Shown here one piece after another: positions 11,901 to 26,900 of a DNA stretch of 64,000 bases. Made by a program: the position numbers and the translations under genes. Below the pieces are notes generated by a model. The model had not been told where the DNA came from. It saw nothing but the letters and a program-made list of their open reading frames with translations, and ran no database searches. How positions within the stretch are numbered: the stretch's first letter is position 1; each line of letters begins with the position of its first letter. The stretch is from Actinernus sp. WN-2022 (lineage: Eukaryota > Cnidaria > Anthozoa > Actiniaria > Actinernidae), in NCBI GenBank assembly GCA_030867875.1, contig JAOWCC010001634.1, forward strand, positions 103,085,321 through 103,149,320, in the 5' to 3' direction.

Positions 11901-14900
11901 AAGCTTGGGCCTGCTTGTGAACAAAAAAAGCATATCTACAAATCCTGATGCTCAGACTGACCCAATAATGGTTAACTCAAAAGGCAATATAACTCTCTCC
12001 CCCTTCACCCAAAATTGTTTAGTGCAAATTTGGCTAGGCAGCATGATGTAAGGCTAGTTTCTTTGATGAAATGCCGTAATCTCATTTTGATGAACTGTTT
12101 GATGAGTGTAACAGAGATTGAGCCAGAAGGGACAATTTGGCCCTTTTGCAAGTGACCTGGCATTTAATTTCCTTTGGAAGCAGACAAAGCCAGACAATTT
12201 GACCATTATCTTATTTTTTTCAAGGGACAAATGTCTTTTTTAAAGCAGGAATAGCACAATGGTGCAGCCTGTCTCATTCTCTGGTGTAATCATTGCCCCT
12301 AGCAATCTCCATATTCCTTTAAATCTCTCTTGAATAATATTAATTAATAATAATAATTATATAAGCTTGAGATTGATTTATATGATTTATTAACTTTGTT
12401 GGTAGTCTGCATTGCTGGCACTATAGACAGCAAACATTTGGGTGGGTGTGCTGCCTGGGTCCAAAACCCTACCTTACCAGGCTATTTCAGACCATAAAAT
12501 ATGATTTTCAGACCTGGGTCCAGTTGTTCAAATAAGGGTGAATAATGGTATCCACTGTAAAAATCCCTATATATCAGATGAAAGGTTTATAACAGTTATA
12601 TATCCACTGGATAAGAATTTATTGGGTGGATAGCATTATCCACACTTTGAACCAACCAGACCCAGACCATGAAAATGTGTACTCTTGCAATGACTCAACT
12701 AACATTGTGAGTAACTAATCAAGCCCCTTGATTCTTTTTAGCTTTATATAACCATTTCACTGAACTTGAAAAATCAACAGAAAAAAAGTTGTTAAAAATA
12801 GGATTTATGTATACAGTACTGTATCTACCAGAAAATGTTGATTATTCTTTTGATTTTCATATGGATATTAAACTCACAAGAACTATGGTAATTCCAAGAA
12901 TATGATAGGTCCCTCAGCCCAAAAATATCAAAAACAATCTGTCTCATTGTATTGGGATCGACAGCTCAGAAGATATATTTTGAAGTATGGGTTTGAAGAG
13001 CTCCTTTTCTTGTGTGGATACTGGCAGGGCTGGCATACCTTACAGAATGCATTGCATTTGTCACTTCGGCTTCTGATCTACTGGTCAAAGGCTGGGTGCT
13101 TTGTCATATTGTCAGTATAAAATCGGGGGGGCTTTGGTTTAAAAATGTTGGGGATGGGCGCCTTGGGGATGCTAATTGTAGATAAAGCTGGAAAATATAT
13201 ATACTCTAAAAATACTTCACCTATTGAAAATGCAATACCCTAAACTTGAAATACCTAGTTTCCTGCAGGGCTTTGCATTACTGAGCAAATTATTTACAAT
13301 CGACTTGTGTCTATTTTAATTAGGAGAATAATTTGTCTTAAAACTCACTCAGAGAGCTAAAATGCTACAAGACCCCCTAAAAAAAGTGTCAATTTCAACC
13401 CCTAAAATGACGAGCACCCCCAGCCACATATATTACATGTAAAGAGCCCCCAGGTATAAAATATTAATTAAACATTTGGGATTGATTCCTAAAAAAAATA
13501 TACACCTGTGCATCAATTCAATTTTAATACATTGCACCAAATGACTAATTATCTAATTTAACTTTAATAAAACTAACAACATTTATACATACCAGTCCTC
13601 AGTGTAGGAACTATCTCTCCAGCTTTAAATACGAACTCAGAAATTTTAAACAGCAACTTCCAACATATATAAGTCATTTTATTCAAGGTGGTTTAATTAT
13701 TACTTATTTCTGAATCAACTGAATTCCCTTGCTTCACTTTTCCTTCAAGTTTGAGAGACTTCAATGTCGATCATTTCGCTTGTAAAACAATATACATGTT
13801 TTCGTAGAGTAAAAGGAATAATTACATGTTATTCTGAAAAGTCATCGAAAGCCCGGCTCAAAACGGTCTTTGGTATATCCTTTTCTGGTAAATGGAGTTA
13901 TATGACTGATACTTTGAGAAGTAATGTGTGAATTTGTTTTTAAGAAATGCGATCGAGTAAAATAGCCGTGTTTTTATGCGCCGCCATATTGAAAATCACT
14001 GAGCCATTGCGTGACGTCATACTGTCTACATGACTTGTCCATGGTTTTCCCTAGAGACGCCCCCTCCCTCCTGACCGATAGAGACGCCTTGAATGCCAGC
14101 ATAGTTAGTAGAGGAGACAGCGATTTGCAGGCGTCTGAAACGTCACCGCCAGACTACGTTTCCATCTGTAAAGCTTTCTTGGAAACAAATATTCTCTCGG
14201 CTGGCTCTTATCAATTCTACTTTATGTTCAGATGTGGACCACTCGGCACTCTGTCTGAAAGTGAAAATACGAACGCTTGTCGGGTTTTGTGAGGACTCCT
14301 ATTTGGCTTTGTAATTGTAGTCGTATGCATTGTTTGGCCTCGTTTTGCTTTGCTTTTTTCTTTGTTTTTCAAGCTAAGGGTTTAGGCTTGCTTTTTGTAA
14401 GATACAAGGCCAACATCCGATGGAATTATGGAATCGTGTGTGGAAAAACTTTTCTCAATAAACGTAAACATTGGTATATGAAATTAATTTTATATGTGCC
14501 GATTTCCCACACCGTCGTTACGGGCGAGTGAGCACTTGTCATGTGTTTATTGATCTGCTGTCAATCAAAAAGAACCTTTTACTTCCGGTTAAAAACTTCC
14601 TTTTGGTATTTCTCCGTCAATATAAAAAAAAATTGAACGGAGTTTTTGGTATATGAGACACTACTACTAAAACTACATTTCTGTGTGAAAAAAAAAAATC
14701 CATCTTTTTCGTTTTTAAGGTATCCGGTAACCTTAAGTAAGTTTTAGTTATTTGTTTATTCAAAATTAGTCGTTGAGACTGCAACACAACTAAAACAAAA
14801 AAGCATGAGTGATGCTTACCGGCGGGGAAAACGGCCACTCAGTACTCTGAATACAGCAGCCGAAAAACGCAAGAAATTGTAAACTTTTTGGCATTCCAAC

Positions 14901-17900
14901 CAGAAGCGAAGAGGGTTTGGATGTCCAGTAGAGTTCACGAAACACATGGCAACTTTTCAAGTCGTATTATAATGATATGGCAGTTTTCAACAGCGATACG
15001 AAGAAATATATATCTACGGCTTAGAAACAAGGCTGAAATTATATGAAATGACCGTAGTGCAAAGACTGTACGAAAAGTTAGATAAAACCTTTATTTGCTG
15101 GCAAAAAAACCTCATGAACTCAAACACGATAGCCTTGTGAACAATCGACATACATATTAAGCTATAGAAGTTATGATCGACTACGTGAGAGTCTGCAAAC
15201 ATCGATCCGCTATGAAACCGCTTGTCAGTATTCGCACTTCGTGACAAGCGAACTTTTCTACTTTCGACACACGGTCGCTAAACTGTACGAAGTCTCCAAG
15301 AATAAATTCCTAATGTCCAAACTAATGGGGGAAAACTGAAAGAGGAAATCCTTGTGAGCAATCGACATACATATGAAGCTATATAAGTTATCATCGACTA
15401 CATGAGAGTCAAACATCGAACTGCTATGAAACCGCTTGTGACAGTTTTACGCACTTTGATGACAAGCGAACTTTTCAAATTTCGACACACGGTCGCTAAA
15501 CTGTACGAAATCTCCAAGAATAAATCCCTAATGTCCAAACTAACGGGGAAAACTGAAAGAGGAAATCCTTGTGACCAAACAACATACATATGAAGCTCCA
15601 GAAGTGATTATTGAATACATGAGAACCCATAGAGCAAACTGATAATAATGATCTAACGTGCTATTAGTTTCACGGACATTTGTGACTACGTACTAAACTC
15701 GCGCTACAGCATAGCTTGAAATACTGTACGAAAACTCCCGTTTAAAAATTTCCTGATGCCGAAAGAACCATAGAATCTTAAACAAGATATATTTCTGACC
15801 AATCGACATAAATATTAAGCTGTGAAAGTAAGTTTCCAGTCCATAACAGCCGATAGTGCAAACTAGTAAACAGCCACTCGTAGTCCGAAAGTACTGAACT
15901 TTTTAGCGCAAATGTATGTGTTACGTTTCCAAACTTTAAGACAAGAAATCGTCCATAGAATGTTCTATATTTTTTACAGCAGAGAACTGTGTTATTAGTT
16001 ATGTAGAAATAAAACAATGGTGCCATTTGGAGAATTATTTCATGTCAAAAGTGCACAACGAAGAAATATATATCTACGGATGCGAGCAGCTTGTTTCACT
16101 TTGGTCAAATTCGGACTGTTTCCGACTGGAAACAGCAAAAAATACAAGCAAGTAATTAAATATAGATACCATTCTTTACTCAATGCTGTTTACCTTGGAT
16201 GTAGGAAGAATAAAATCCTCGCCATATACTGTGCATAACTACAATCTGTGAATACGGCTAACACCCGAACAGTCTGGCGTTTCCTGCAAATTATTTTGAT
16301 TGATTCTCATTGGATGTTACACAATGCAGCTGTCAATTCAATGTCTGGAGACTGTGACATGCGCAGTTCTTAATCATAAATAAACTTTCTACACTTCCAA
16401 GTAATTTTAAAATGTATAAGAGGGACTATTCTAATCTTAATGAAGAAGTCCTTCTTACTGAAATGAGTAATACTAATTGGCTTGATATTTTACCATGTGA
16501 AGATTGCACTGATGTAAATGCTTTGTTCCAATCATTTTTTTCATACATTTCAGAGATTATTAACAGGCATGTTCCCCTCCGTAAAGTCACTAGAAAAGAA
16601 ATCAAATGCATGTCTAAGCCATGGATAACCTGTGGAATTAAGACATCTATTAAAATTAAAGATAAGCTATTTAAGAAATATATTAGTACTAGGAATTCAT
16701 ACTATCAGACCAAATATAAATGCTATCGCAACAAGCTAAACCACCTCCTTAGAATTAGTAAAAGAACATATTATGATAATTATTTCATGACAAACAGCAA
16801 GAATATGAAGAATACTTGGTCTGGCATTAAAGAACTTATTACCCTTAAACCAAAATGTTTTATTCCACCATCTAAGATTTTACTAAATAACCATACTATA
16901 AAAGATCCTGTAGCCATAGCGTCTGCATTTAATAAATATTTTTCTAATATTGGAAAAAAGTTAGCAAACGAAATCCCTAACACTAATACAGTCCCTCAAG
17001 ACTTTATGGGTCCCTCACAATCCAATAGTTTTTACCTGTATCCAGTTACTGCTAAGGAAATTGAAGAAGAGATCTCTGAACTCAAATCATCAAAAGCAAC
17101 AGGCCCAAATAGTATTCCTACTAGACTATTAAAACTTCTTAAGACCTGTTTATCAACTCCTTTAGAAATAATTTATAACCATTCTTTCTCTAGTGGCATT
17201 GTCCCAGATCAATTTAAAATAGCCAATGTTATTCCCATATATAAAAAGGACTCCATCATAGATCTAAATAATTACCGACCCATTTCTCTCCTTTCTATTT
17301 TCAACAAGATTATGGAAAAATTAATGTTCAAAAGACTATTTGCCTTTATTGATAAATATAATATTCTCTACGATAAGCAATTTGGTTTCCGCGAAAAACA
17401 CTCCACTTCACATGCAACCTTACTTATAACTGATAAAATACAAAGAGCAATAGAGGAGGGCTTGTACTCGTGTGGAATTTTTTTAGACTTCTCAAAAGCA
17501 TTTGATACGGTAGATCATAATATATTAATTACCAAACTAAGCCACTATGGCATCCGCAGCATTATAAATGATTGGTTTGTTTCCTATTTGAAAAATAGAC
17601 GTCAATTTGTGTCAATTGGAAATATGAGATCTGAGGATACAGTTATTACACATGGTGTTCCACAAGGCTCAGTACTTGGGCCTCTTCTTTTTCTCCTGTA
17701 TATAAATGACTTTAATAATTGCTGTAGTTTATTTGATTTTCATATATTTGCTGATGATACTAATTTATTCTATTCTAATAACAGCTTGTCTACTTTAGAA
17801 TCTTCAATCAATGAAAACCTAGGAAAAGTGTATAACTGGCTCTCTGCAAATAAGCTTTCTTTAAATATTGGCAAGACTAACTTTATTATATTTCATCCCC

Positions 17901-20900
17901 CTCAAAAGATTTCACACTACACGATTAAGTTACATATTAATAACAAGCAAATTAAACAAGAAAAATGTATTAAATATCTAGGTATTTTTATTGATTCAAA
18001 TTTAAGTTGGAAATACCATATCTTATATATTTCTAAAAAAATCAAACGATGTATAGGCATTCTTTCGAAGATTCGTTACTTTGTGAGCACTTTAATTTTA
18101 ACCCAACTCTATTATACCTTAATTTTCCCATTTTTAACTTACGTTCTAACTACTTGGGGTAATACATACCCCTCTTCTCTTAAGCCACTTGTCACGCTTC
18201 AGAAAAAAGCAGTTAGAATAATAACTTTCTCTGGGTATAATGAACACTCGAGTCCCCTTTTCAAAAGCTTAGGCATGCTAAAATTTTCTGACCTGGTTTT
18301 CATTCACAATGCCTTATTTATGTATGATTTTTATACCAGCAGATTGCCATCTGCATTTAATTTTTTCTTTACAAGGGTAAGCAGAGTACATCAATATAAT
18401 ACCAGACTAGCTAGTAGAAAGTCCTTCTACCTTCCCAAAATAAGAACAAATTATGGCAAGTTTAATATCCGCTACATAGGTGTCAAAGTTTGGAACTCAA
18501 TCGATGAAAATCTGAAATCAAAAAGTCGGAGTTGCTTTAAAAGCCTCCTTACAGAATCCCTTTTAAAGCTTTATTAGCGTCGATGAGTATTTGATGTACT
18601 TAGCTTATGTCCATACTTCATTCTAGCTTTGTGTATATCTTTTCCTATTTATTAATTATTGTTCTTATCATTATATATATTATTGTAAGCATGTAATATA
18701 TAGCCCATCTTTATTTGTATGTATGTGTATAAATGTGTGTATGTATGTATATGTATGTATGTGTATATATATATTTTTTCACCATCATATTAGCAGTTAG
18801 CATTTACTCTTGCCCTCTGACCAAATATCTACCTTCAAATGTAACTTTGCAGTGACGCTACTTAGCTCGATTAGCCTTTAGGTTATTCTAAGTAGCGCTT
18901 ACTCTAACTTTTATTACTAGTTTCTCTTTTACCCACTTATGTAATTTTTTGTAAGAGTACTAATAAAGTGTTGTAGTACCGTGACACTGCTCCTTTAATT
19001 TTATAACATAAATAACAGGGGTCACCATGCATTTTAAAAAGTTACAAAGGCCGGATTCTTATTTTTGCCGCCTATTTCTGACGACCGTGACAATTTTATA
19101 CTACCTAAGCCCTCCCTGGCGAGTATAACATTTGTCTTATTGAGGGTTGCATGCTAGGATCTTCGATATCAAAATCGCAGGATTTGCGCGCAGATCGCAA
19201 GTTCATGCCGCCTCCGGCCACGAAATACGTCACTTCAGCCAAGTTCGAGAGAATTTACCGTTCCGCTTTCATTTATGTCCTTTGAGAGATGTACTAATTT
19301 TATCCAGGCAGGATAATGTGAAACAAAACGTGGAAAAAAAATGGGGTCAACACATTTTCCAAGCCACTGACAAAATGTTGCGATTTTTATTTTATTTCCA
19401 CAATCAAGCTTACGTGACTACGGGTCGACTCGCGGGACACCCGTACTGAGGCTTAGGTGCAGAAAATATGCGCACTTGCAATAGGGGCCACTGTCCTTAG
19501 AGGATTTGAAAAAAGAGTCAGCACAGACAAATCCATGGATGGGAGGGTGATGGAAAGCAATTATTAATGAAAAAATTAATGATGTTATCCTTCGTGGGAA
19601 ATGTTCACACAGCCTTTTGTCTTTCTTTCCTGTCCTCTTTTATTCCTTTCCGTGTTTGGTTATAAAAACAAACGTGACTGATAACTCCTATGTACATTCT
19701 TACTTTAGTGGAGTAGGCTCCTCCATGCGCCACACAACCACCCCTCCCATATGGAATGGCAAGAATGTACGGAATGTGTGAAATGTGTCCACGCCCTAGA
19801 TTGGAATGTTTGGAATGTGAAAAATACCAATCATTTGGGTAGGGGTGAAGACTGTGCCCCATCCCCTGGGCATTCTTTCCAGGGGCATGGGTGAAGTGAG
19901 GCTTTAATCACTCCAGAATTCTTCTTTTATTCCTCCATTAACTGACAAGATTTTCAATGAGCTTCATTCCTTGAAGTGCAAGAGAAAACAAGGTTTTGAC
20001 TTTTCTTGCTTATTATACATGCACGAGTCCAAGGTCTGGCATCTTGGATTTTGAAGGAGGGGCCTTGGGCGAGTGTTTGTGATAATTACAATAAATATGC
20101 TTGTACCGAATATAAGCCACACCCCCAACTTTGGCCCTTGTGTTTGTCGAAAAGTGTGCACCCTATACACAGGTATTTACATGATGGTGCAGTGTAGTTA
20201 CCATAAATACGTTTTTTGGACAAAACAAGGGCCAAAGTTGGGGGTGTGGCTTATATTTGGGAACAAGCACACATATCGTATTTTATCACAATCACTCGCC
20301 CCAGGCCCCTCCTTCAAAACCCAAGATGTCAGACCTCGGACTTGTGCACGTATTTGTCAGTTAATGGAGGAATAAATGAATAATAATTCTGGAGTTATTT
20401 AAAGGGGAACTCAACCCTAAAATCAACCCAATGTCTATACAAACATGTATTCGAAATAAATAGGTTCTGCTATTTAATTTTTCTGTGTTGCGCGTCTATC
20501 AAGAGAAAATCCGAAAACCTTCCTCACAGCCTCCGGTATGTACAGACGGCTCAAGTCTTGTAATTTGTGACGTAGTATACGGGGAATAAATTAGTTTTGC
20601 CATGCCGTCCCCTACATTGAATAGCAGGCCTAATGGCTTCTAATTGCGGACCATTGTGCTTTCTTTGTGCTAGAGGTGTGATCGTTCTTCCTTGGTATGT
20701 GTGACGTACGTTATGGGGAAATTTGCACTGAATTGAGCCGCCACACAATATAGATTTTTCAGCGGAAAATCGAACTTGGAGACTAATTTTCTCCTCATAG
20801 ACGCGCAACACAGAAAAATAAAATAGCAGAACTTATTTCTTTAGAATACATCTTTGTAAAGACGTTGGGTTGATTTTAGGGTTTAGTTCTCCTTTAAAGA

Positions 20901-23900
20901 AAGGTTAAAATATACACAACAAATGACAAGGAAAGTTGTAACCATATTCGAAGTTGCGATAGCAGTTGGCATGACTTGGAATGATGGCAACCTCTTCTGA
21001 AGAAGTTTTGCTTCAAGTATGGGCATTTAACAACCTTCTGATTTTTTTCCCAAATGAAAATATGTCTAAGTTTGGGGTATGGCCTATACACGGGTGCAGT
21101 ATTTTCGAGGGCATATATGGTATTTTTGTTCTGAGATTGAGGATTCTTATTCCTCTAGAGCTCTCATAGTATTTTATAGCTAAAGCTAATTAATGAGATT
21201 TATTCATTCTGAGGCATATGATTCCACATCTTGTCCAAGGACATGGTAGAACATATAGAAATGACAAGGGCAGCTGGCTGTTGTACAATCCCCTTCTCTT
21301 CATCAGTAGTACAACAAGTTTTTAATGTCCCTCTTTTACGAAGACAGAGTATTTCAAGACCAACAGTGTTTTAATGTGCCTGCCCTAAAAAGAATCTGTA
21401 TTGATATTTACCCTGGTATTGTTGTGGTATTCCATGAATACTTATTTTGTTCTTTGTTTAGTTTGTCCTAGAATAAAAGTATACAGAGCAAGATTTTCAG
21501 AAATAACTCCTCAGTAAGTAAAAGTCTTTATGATGTAAACATAGTTTTCCCATGTACAAGTACTCGTACATGTACATGTACAAGCCATATGCCAATTCAT
21601 GGTAATAGTAACTATTTTAATCTGTTTGATAACTCGACTTACATTAATTGTAAAATTGAATTCAAGTACTGTTAACCTGATCTTCACATTTACATGTCTT
21701 TTTTATTAAATATGGCATTTAAATGCCCAATGTATGTCTTTACTGTCAATGCAACCATTTTGCCCTACACATGAATGTCATTTGCAGTTTTTCATACTCA
21801 TGCAGCTATATTCCAGTTGCATCTGGTTCGTAATAACTGAGGGAAACTGAGTTTTGTTTCCCTGAGATATTGATGAAACATCAAGATTTGAGGGAAACAA
21901 ATTAAAAACTCGCTGGTTTTCCGAGGGTCCATTCATAAGTGATTTGTTATAAATTATACAATCATGTAGCCTAAGAATTATTCCATAATGTTGAAAAAAG
22001 GCAAACCAAAACGTTTTGAAAGATTGGCGTAACCAAAATGCACGACATCACACCACTGCTTCTGTTGCAATCTGATCATGTATGCTAGCTGACAACAATA
22101 TTAATGCATTGTTACTCTGTGATGTCATTAAGTTTTAAAAAATGTTGCCTGCTCATGATCATCTACTTTCATTAGTAGATAACAATTTGTTTATTACTTG
22201 TCACATGGCCTAAATCCACCAATGAGGGCAGGCATTACATTGTATATCTGGAAAAATCAGCTAAGATATAACAATCATTATCATCCTAGCTGGCACTCTG
22301 CTAATAAAAAAAAACTGTTGAACAGAATGATGTTTAATCATCTGAGTATGGTATTGAATGCTGTCTAGAGAAAACGTGACATTTTAAAACCTTGATTCAT
22401 TTGCAGGTCTGTTGCCAGAGCATGTGTTAATTTAGTTGAATGATGTTTAATCATCTGAGTATGGTGTTGAATGCTGTCTAGAGAAAACGTGACATTTTAT
22501 AACCTTGATTCATTTGCAGGTCTGTTGCCAGAGCATGTGTTAATTTAGTTGAATGATGTTTAATCATCTGAGTATGGTATTGAATGCTGTCTAGAGAAAA
22601 CGTGACATTTTAAAACCTTGATTCATTTGCAGATCTGTTGCCAGAGCATGTGCTAATTTAGTTGCTCCAGATCAACTGCAATCACAAGCTGTGGACGTCA
22701 GAATGGAGTTGGATTTGAGAATAGGTATAATAATTATAGGCTGATAAAAAGACACTAATAGACCTTTCCCGTATTCGATCGAACAATGGCACCAAGTCGA
22801 GATTGGGGTAGACAAAGATACAGTAATGTATGGTGCCATTGTTAGTAGGCATTGGAGTGGAATGTGGGGTCTATTGAACATGCACATATAGTACAGCCAT
22901 GACATTGTCATTCAAATTTGTATCCACAGTGATTAAGGTGGTCCCTTCATGTAGGCAACACATGAATTGCTATCAAAATACAATAGAATTAACACTACAA
23001 AACGAAATACACAATACAATAGAACACAATACACAATACAATTTGGTAGTAATTCATGTCTGCCTACAATGTACATGAGTCGTTCTATAAATCTTATCTT
23101 CCTGGGTTAGATTCCTACATTGTATGCTGAGCGCAGTGAATGTTATTGTTTTAAGTGGAGGCTCCCCAATTCATTGTAAAATTTATAAGTGCCGCTTCGG
23201 GTGCTCGGGAAATACTCTTAAGTCCCAAATTATTCATAGTTAACAGAGGGAGTTTTGTGACGCAGTCTGTGAGGTTCTTACATCGAAGTAGAGCCGGAAA
23301 ATTGCATTTAGCATACGGCCAATCAAACTTTAATGAAGCCTAGGTGGTGATGTACCTTTGTATGAGACTCTGAATTAGATTGATGGTTGGCTAAATGCAA
23401 TTTCCCAACAAATGCGACTTGAAACTTCCTAGGTCGTACTTCAATGTTCATGCATGCTCAGTGTACCAGCAGCATGGAGTTATTAAGTGTGTGTCACTTT
23501 ACATGCTTTTTATGTGTGTTACATGATAAGACCAATGGAAAGATATGTGCCACTTAAACTCAGGGCAATAATTTATTATTGTTAGCCACTATGATGATGA
23601 TTGCCAGCTACTTAATGTAAAACTTAAAGTGCAACTGAACCCGAGATCAACCCCACGACTATACAAAGATATATTCCAGTGAAATGTGATATTTCTCTTT
23701 GGATGAAAGGAAAAGAGAAATGAGTTCCTTATCCGAAAGACTGTTGGTATCCCTGTGGATACCACTACAAGAATCTACATTGCTCAATGCCCGCTAAACG
23801 TAACAATCTTCAATAAACGTAAAGCATTACGCAGACTGAGAGAAATAAAAACGATATGTTCAATGAATTTTGAGCATTCACTTGTCCCTTAAACAGGGTC

Positions 23901-26900
23901 TCATATTTTAGTTTCAAGCCTTTTTAGTACCCATTTTACGATTTTTCACCCTTAAAAAGAGTCGGGGTTTCGATATCTCCATGGCACACACCTATCCAGA
24001 CAGACAGAACAGACAGACAAAAGAGGTTTATTGGCACTTTGCAGACATTAATGTTTACATCGGTGTTCAATCCAATAAATAAGTAATGACTAAGTAGATG
24101 AATACTAAGTCTTGTTTTAGGGTAATATATATTACATTAATTTATTGTGGAAACAGGTGGCAAGTTACTTACAATGCGGGATCTAATTGTAAGGCAATCA
24201 GATATGTATTTAGCTGCTTTTCTTGCAATTTTGCTATCTGGCTTAGGTATAAGGGTTAAAATTTGGTCGTGATTAGTTTTCTTTAGGCATATTTTCAATG
24301 TATTTTCCAGTGAAGCATAGAATTTGTTTCTCGGCACTTGGTAGTATGTGCATATAATTATAAAGTGCCGTTCATCCTCTACTTCGGCTTTACAAAGAGG
24401 ACAAAGCCTCTCATTGAGTGGTTTATATGGGTGCTCAAATCTGCCCCTCTCAATTTGTAGCTCATGATTATTTATTCTCAACTTCGTTAGCGCAATTCGA
24501 TGCTTCATGTTCTTAATATTTAACATATAGTTTTCAAGTTCATGTTTATATTTGAATGTTAATTTGTTACCTTAGTTGTTTTTACGGTTATTATCATTGA
24601 ACTATGCCAATTTTGGATTTGAACATCTATTAATCTTTGTTATAAATTAAAAATAATTATGTTTGAGTGTTCGATTTCTTCCTGGAAAAACCAGACTTCA
24701 CTTGTGGGAGTTCCCCCAAGGGGGTTGTGTCCTAGCACTGGCATAACAGCCTGGTATTGATTAGAGGAGGAACTAACAAGCACTCATGATTATAAACTGC
24801 ACGGCAGCAATTTTTGCAACAGTTATAGCAACTTCCATATCCCTTGTGAAGCGCATTTCAATATATCTATTTGGAATTTGCGCTATATTTATAAACCTTT
24901 ACATTTTTACCTTTCTGTGTTATCAGGTGCAGCCTTCACAAGGTTCCAGACACTCAGACTGCAACATGTGTTTCCTGGTGCACTGAGTGATCAACTCATC
25001 AGCTATGGGAGCTGCCAATTTCCAACCCTTGGCTTTGTCGTAGAAAGGGTAAGATTAGGGGGCTTAATTAAGCATAGAAAATAGACGTTCCAGACATTTG
25101 AACAGAAGTCAGCTCACACTATTCAATCTCCTGCACATGTCACATTCCACAGAACGTCATCAAACGGCATCCAGGATCAGTGACTGAATAAATTGTACAT
25201 CATTTGACAACATTCTGCGTGGAATGTGACATATATGCACAGAAGATTGAAGATCACGAGCTGACTTCAAGTCAAATGTCTATGATGTCTACGTTCTTGA
25301 TGCATAAGCGCCCTCTTATTATAGACTGATGCAGGCTGTGTGATGAGAGCGAAAAGTGTACTTTATGATCCAACCGACACGTGTTGGCTGAGAATTTGAT
25401 CGTTTTTAAAGTTTTTTTTTTTTAAGTAATAGCACTATTGTCTAACATTAGTATTCTTAGCATTTTAGCTCTAGTTCTTAACCTTTTATAGCCTTTTAGT
25501 CTTCATTATTACTTTTAGTTTTGCAGGACCTCCCTGAAAATCACAGTACGTGAGGGAGTTTTTCCTGTAGAAATATTGTTATTATTATTATTATTACTAA
25601 CAAAAAATTCTGCCCCCTTTTCCGCATGGATTAACATGATTATTAAAACATGTCAATCGAACTTTGTGAGCTCTTAACTTTGTCGCTTTCTAAGATATCT
25701 ACTCAAAACTTTACACAGTTCATTGTTTTTACCTTTATTTCTCCTGTCCAACTCCAAATCTCTACATTGTGGGATGTATTCACGACCACAGCCTCAATTT
25801 TTCCTTCATGTACTTGACTTTCACTCGAACAGCCTCGGCTGAAGCGAAAATTACTTCAGGGATCTCCATAATTTCTTTCAGTTCTACGTCTAGTACATTG
25901 TACAGGGTGTCCCAGAAGTTCGTTCCTCTACTTTACAGGCCTGTATTTTATTATATCACGACTCACGGAAAAGCTTATATACTATACTTACGGGCTTAAA
26001 AATGACGCGAGCTTTTTGCTTTTTTACATTTTCCCGCCAAAACATGTGATTTGCAATCGTGCGTGTGTACATTTCCCGCCAATTTTTATTCGCATTTCGC
26101 AGCCCCAAGTCGCTGAAACGTTTTTGTCGTTTTTAGCGGCTTAATATTAAAGATGAATCTTCTCAAAGCAAAAAACCTGTTTACGAGCACAAGCATCTTA
26201 GATCTTCTGGTCTATGTGTTTAAGAAATCGCAAAAATACTAGAAAAAACGTTGGGTAGTAAAATGGTCGTCCAGAGGCGAAGATTTTGAAGACAACAAAC
26301 GAAGTGGAAGACCTAGGGTCCTAAACAAAGCGGATAAGAAAGTCCTTGAGAAGGCAAAGTACAAACGAGGAAAATCAACAAGGCAGCTATCGCCACATTT
26401 AGCAAGTAAAGGCTTGTCAGGCTCAAAAAACTCTGTCTGGAGATTCATGAAAAGCAAAGATTGGAAACCTCTGAGACGGCAAAAGAAGCCACTGTTGACT
26501 GCAAAACAACGTGTAGCTCGGCTAAAATTCGCCAAAAAAATACAGAAAACTGACTGCAGAAGAATGGGTTGATTTTCTCTTTTCTGACGACTGTCCGAAG
26601 TATCTGTTTCAGTTGCCTATGACATCGTCTGGGGATCGCAAGCGAGCCAAGTACCTCCTGCCTACCAAGTCAAGCAAAGCTCAAAATGGATGATCTGGGG
26701 CGGAATGACAGGCCGCGGTCTGACCGAACTTCACTTTATTCCACAAGGACAGTCTGTAACTGCTGATTATTATATAACCAACATACTAGAGAAAGAAGTT
26801 AAGCCTCTTCTTCGCCGTAAATCTACAAATGAAACAGCAGTTAAAAGAAAACTGTTCAGCTCTAACCGTAACATGACATTCGTTCAAGACGGGGCACCAC

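Larger units (their letters stand above)
9933..18994. mobile_element. Outer TTAA-flanked element, now 9 kb through nested insertions
   Basis: TTAA at 9929-9932 and 18995-18998 flank ends that match over 20 bases with two differences. GCAGTGTCACGGTACT (9937-9952) is exactly inverted at 18975-18990. The match goes on inward as TGCGCATGT. On the right it continues at about 16356-16367, because a LINE was inserted between. TTAA duplications suit piggyBac or Kolobok-type transposition. No transposase was found. It contains the 10113-14732 element, a 217-bp tandem array and a LINE. Confidence 0.65.

Noticed and set aside
10748..14292. Pair of ORFs both starting MTSYCLHD
   Set aside because: They lie on opposite arms of an inverted repeat, so the shared start comes from the DNA repeat, not from gene duplication.
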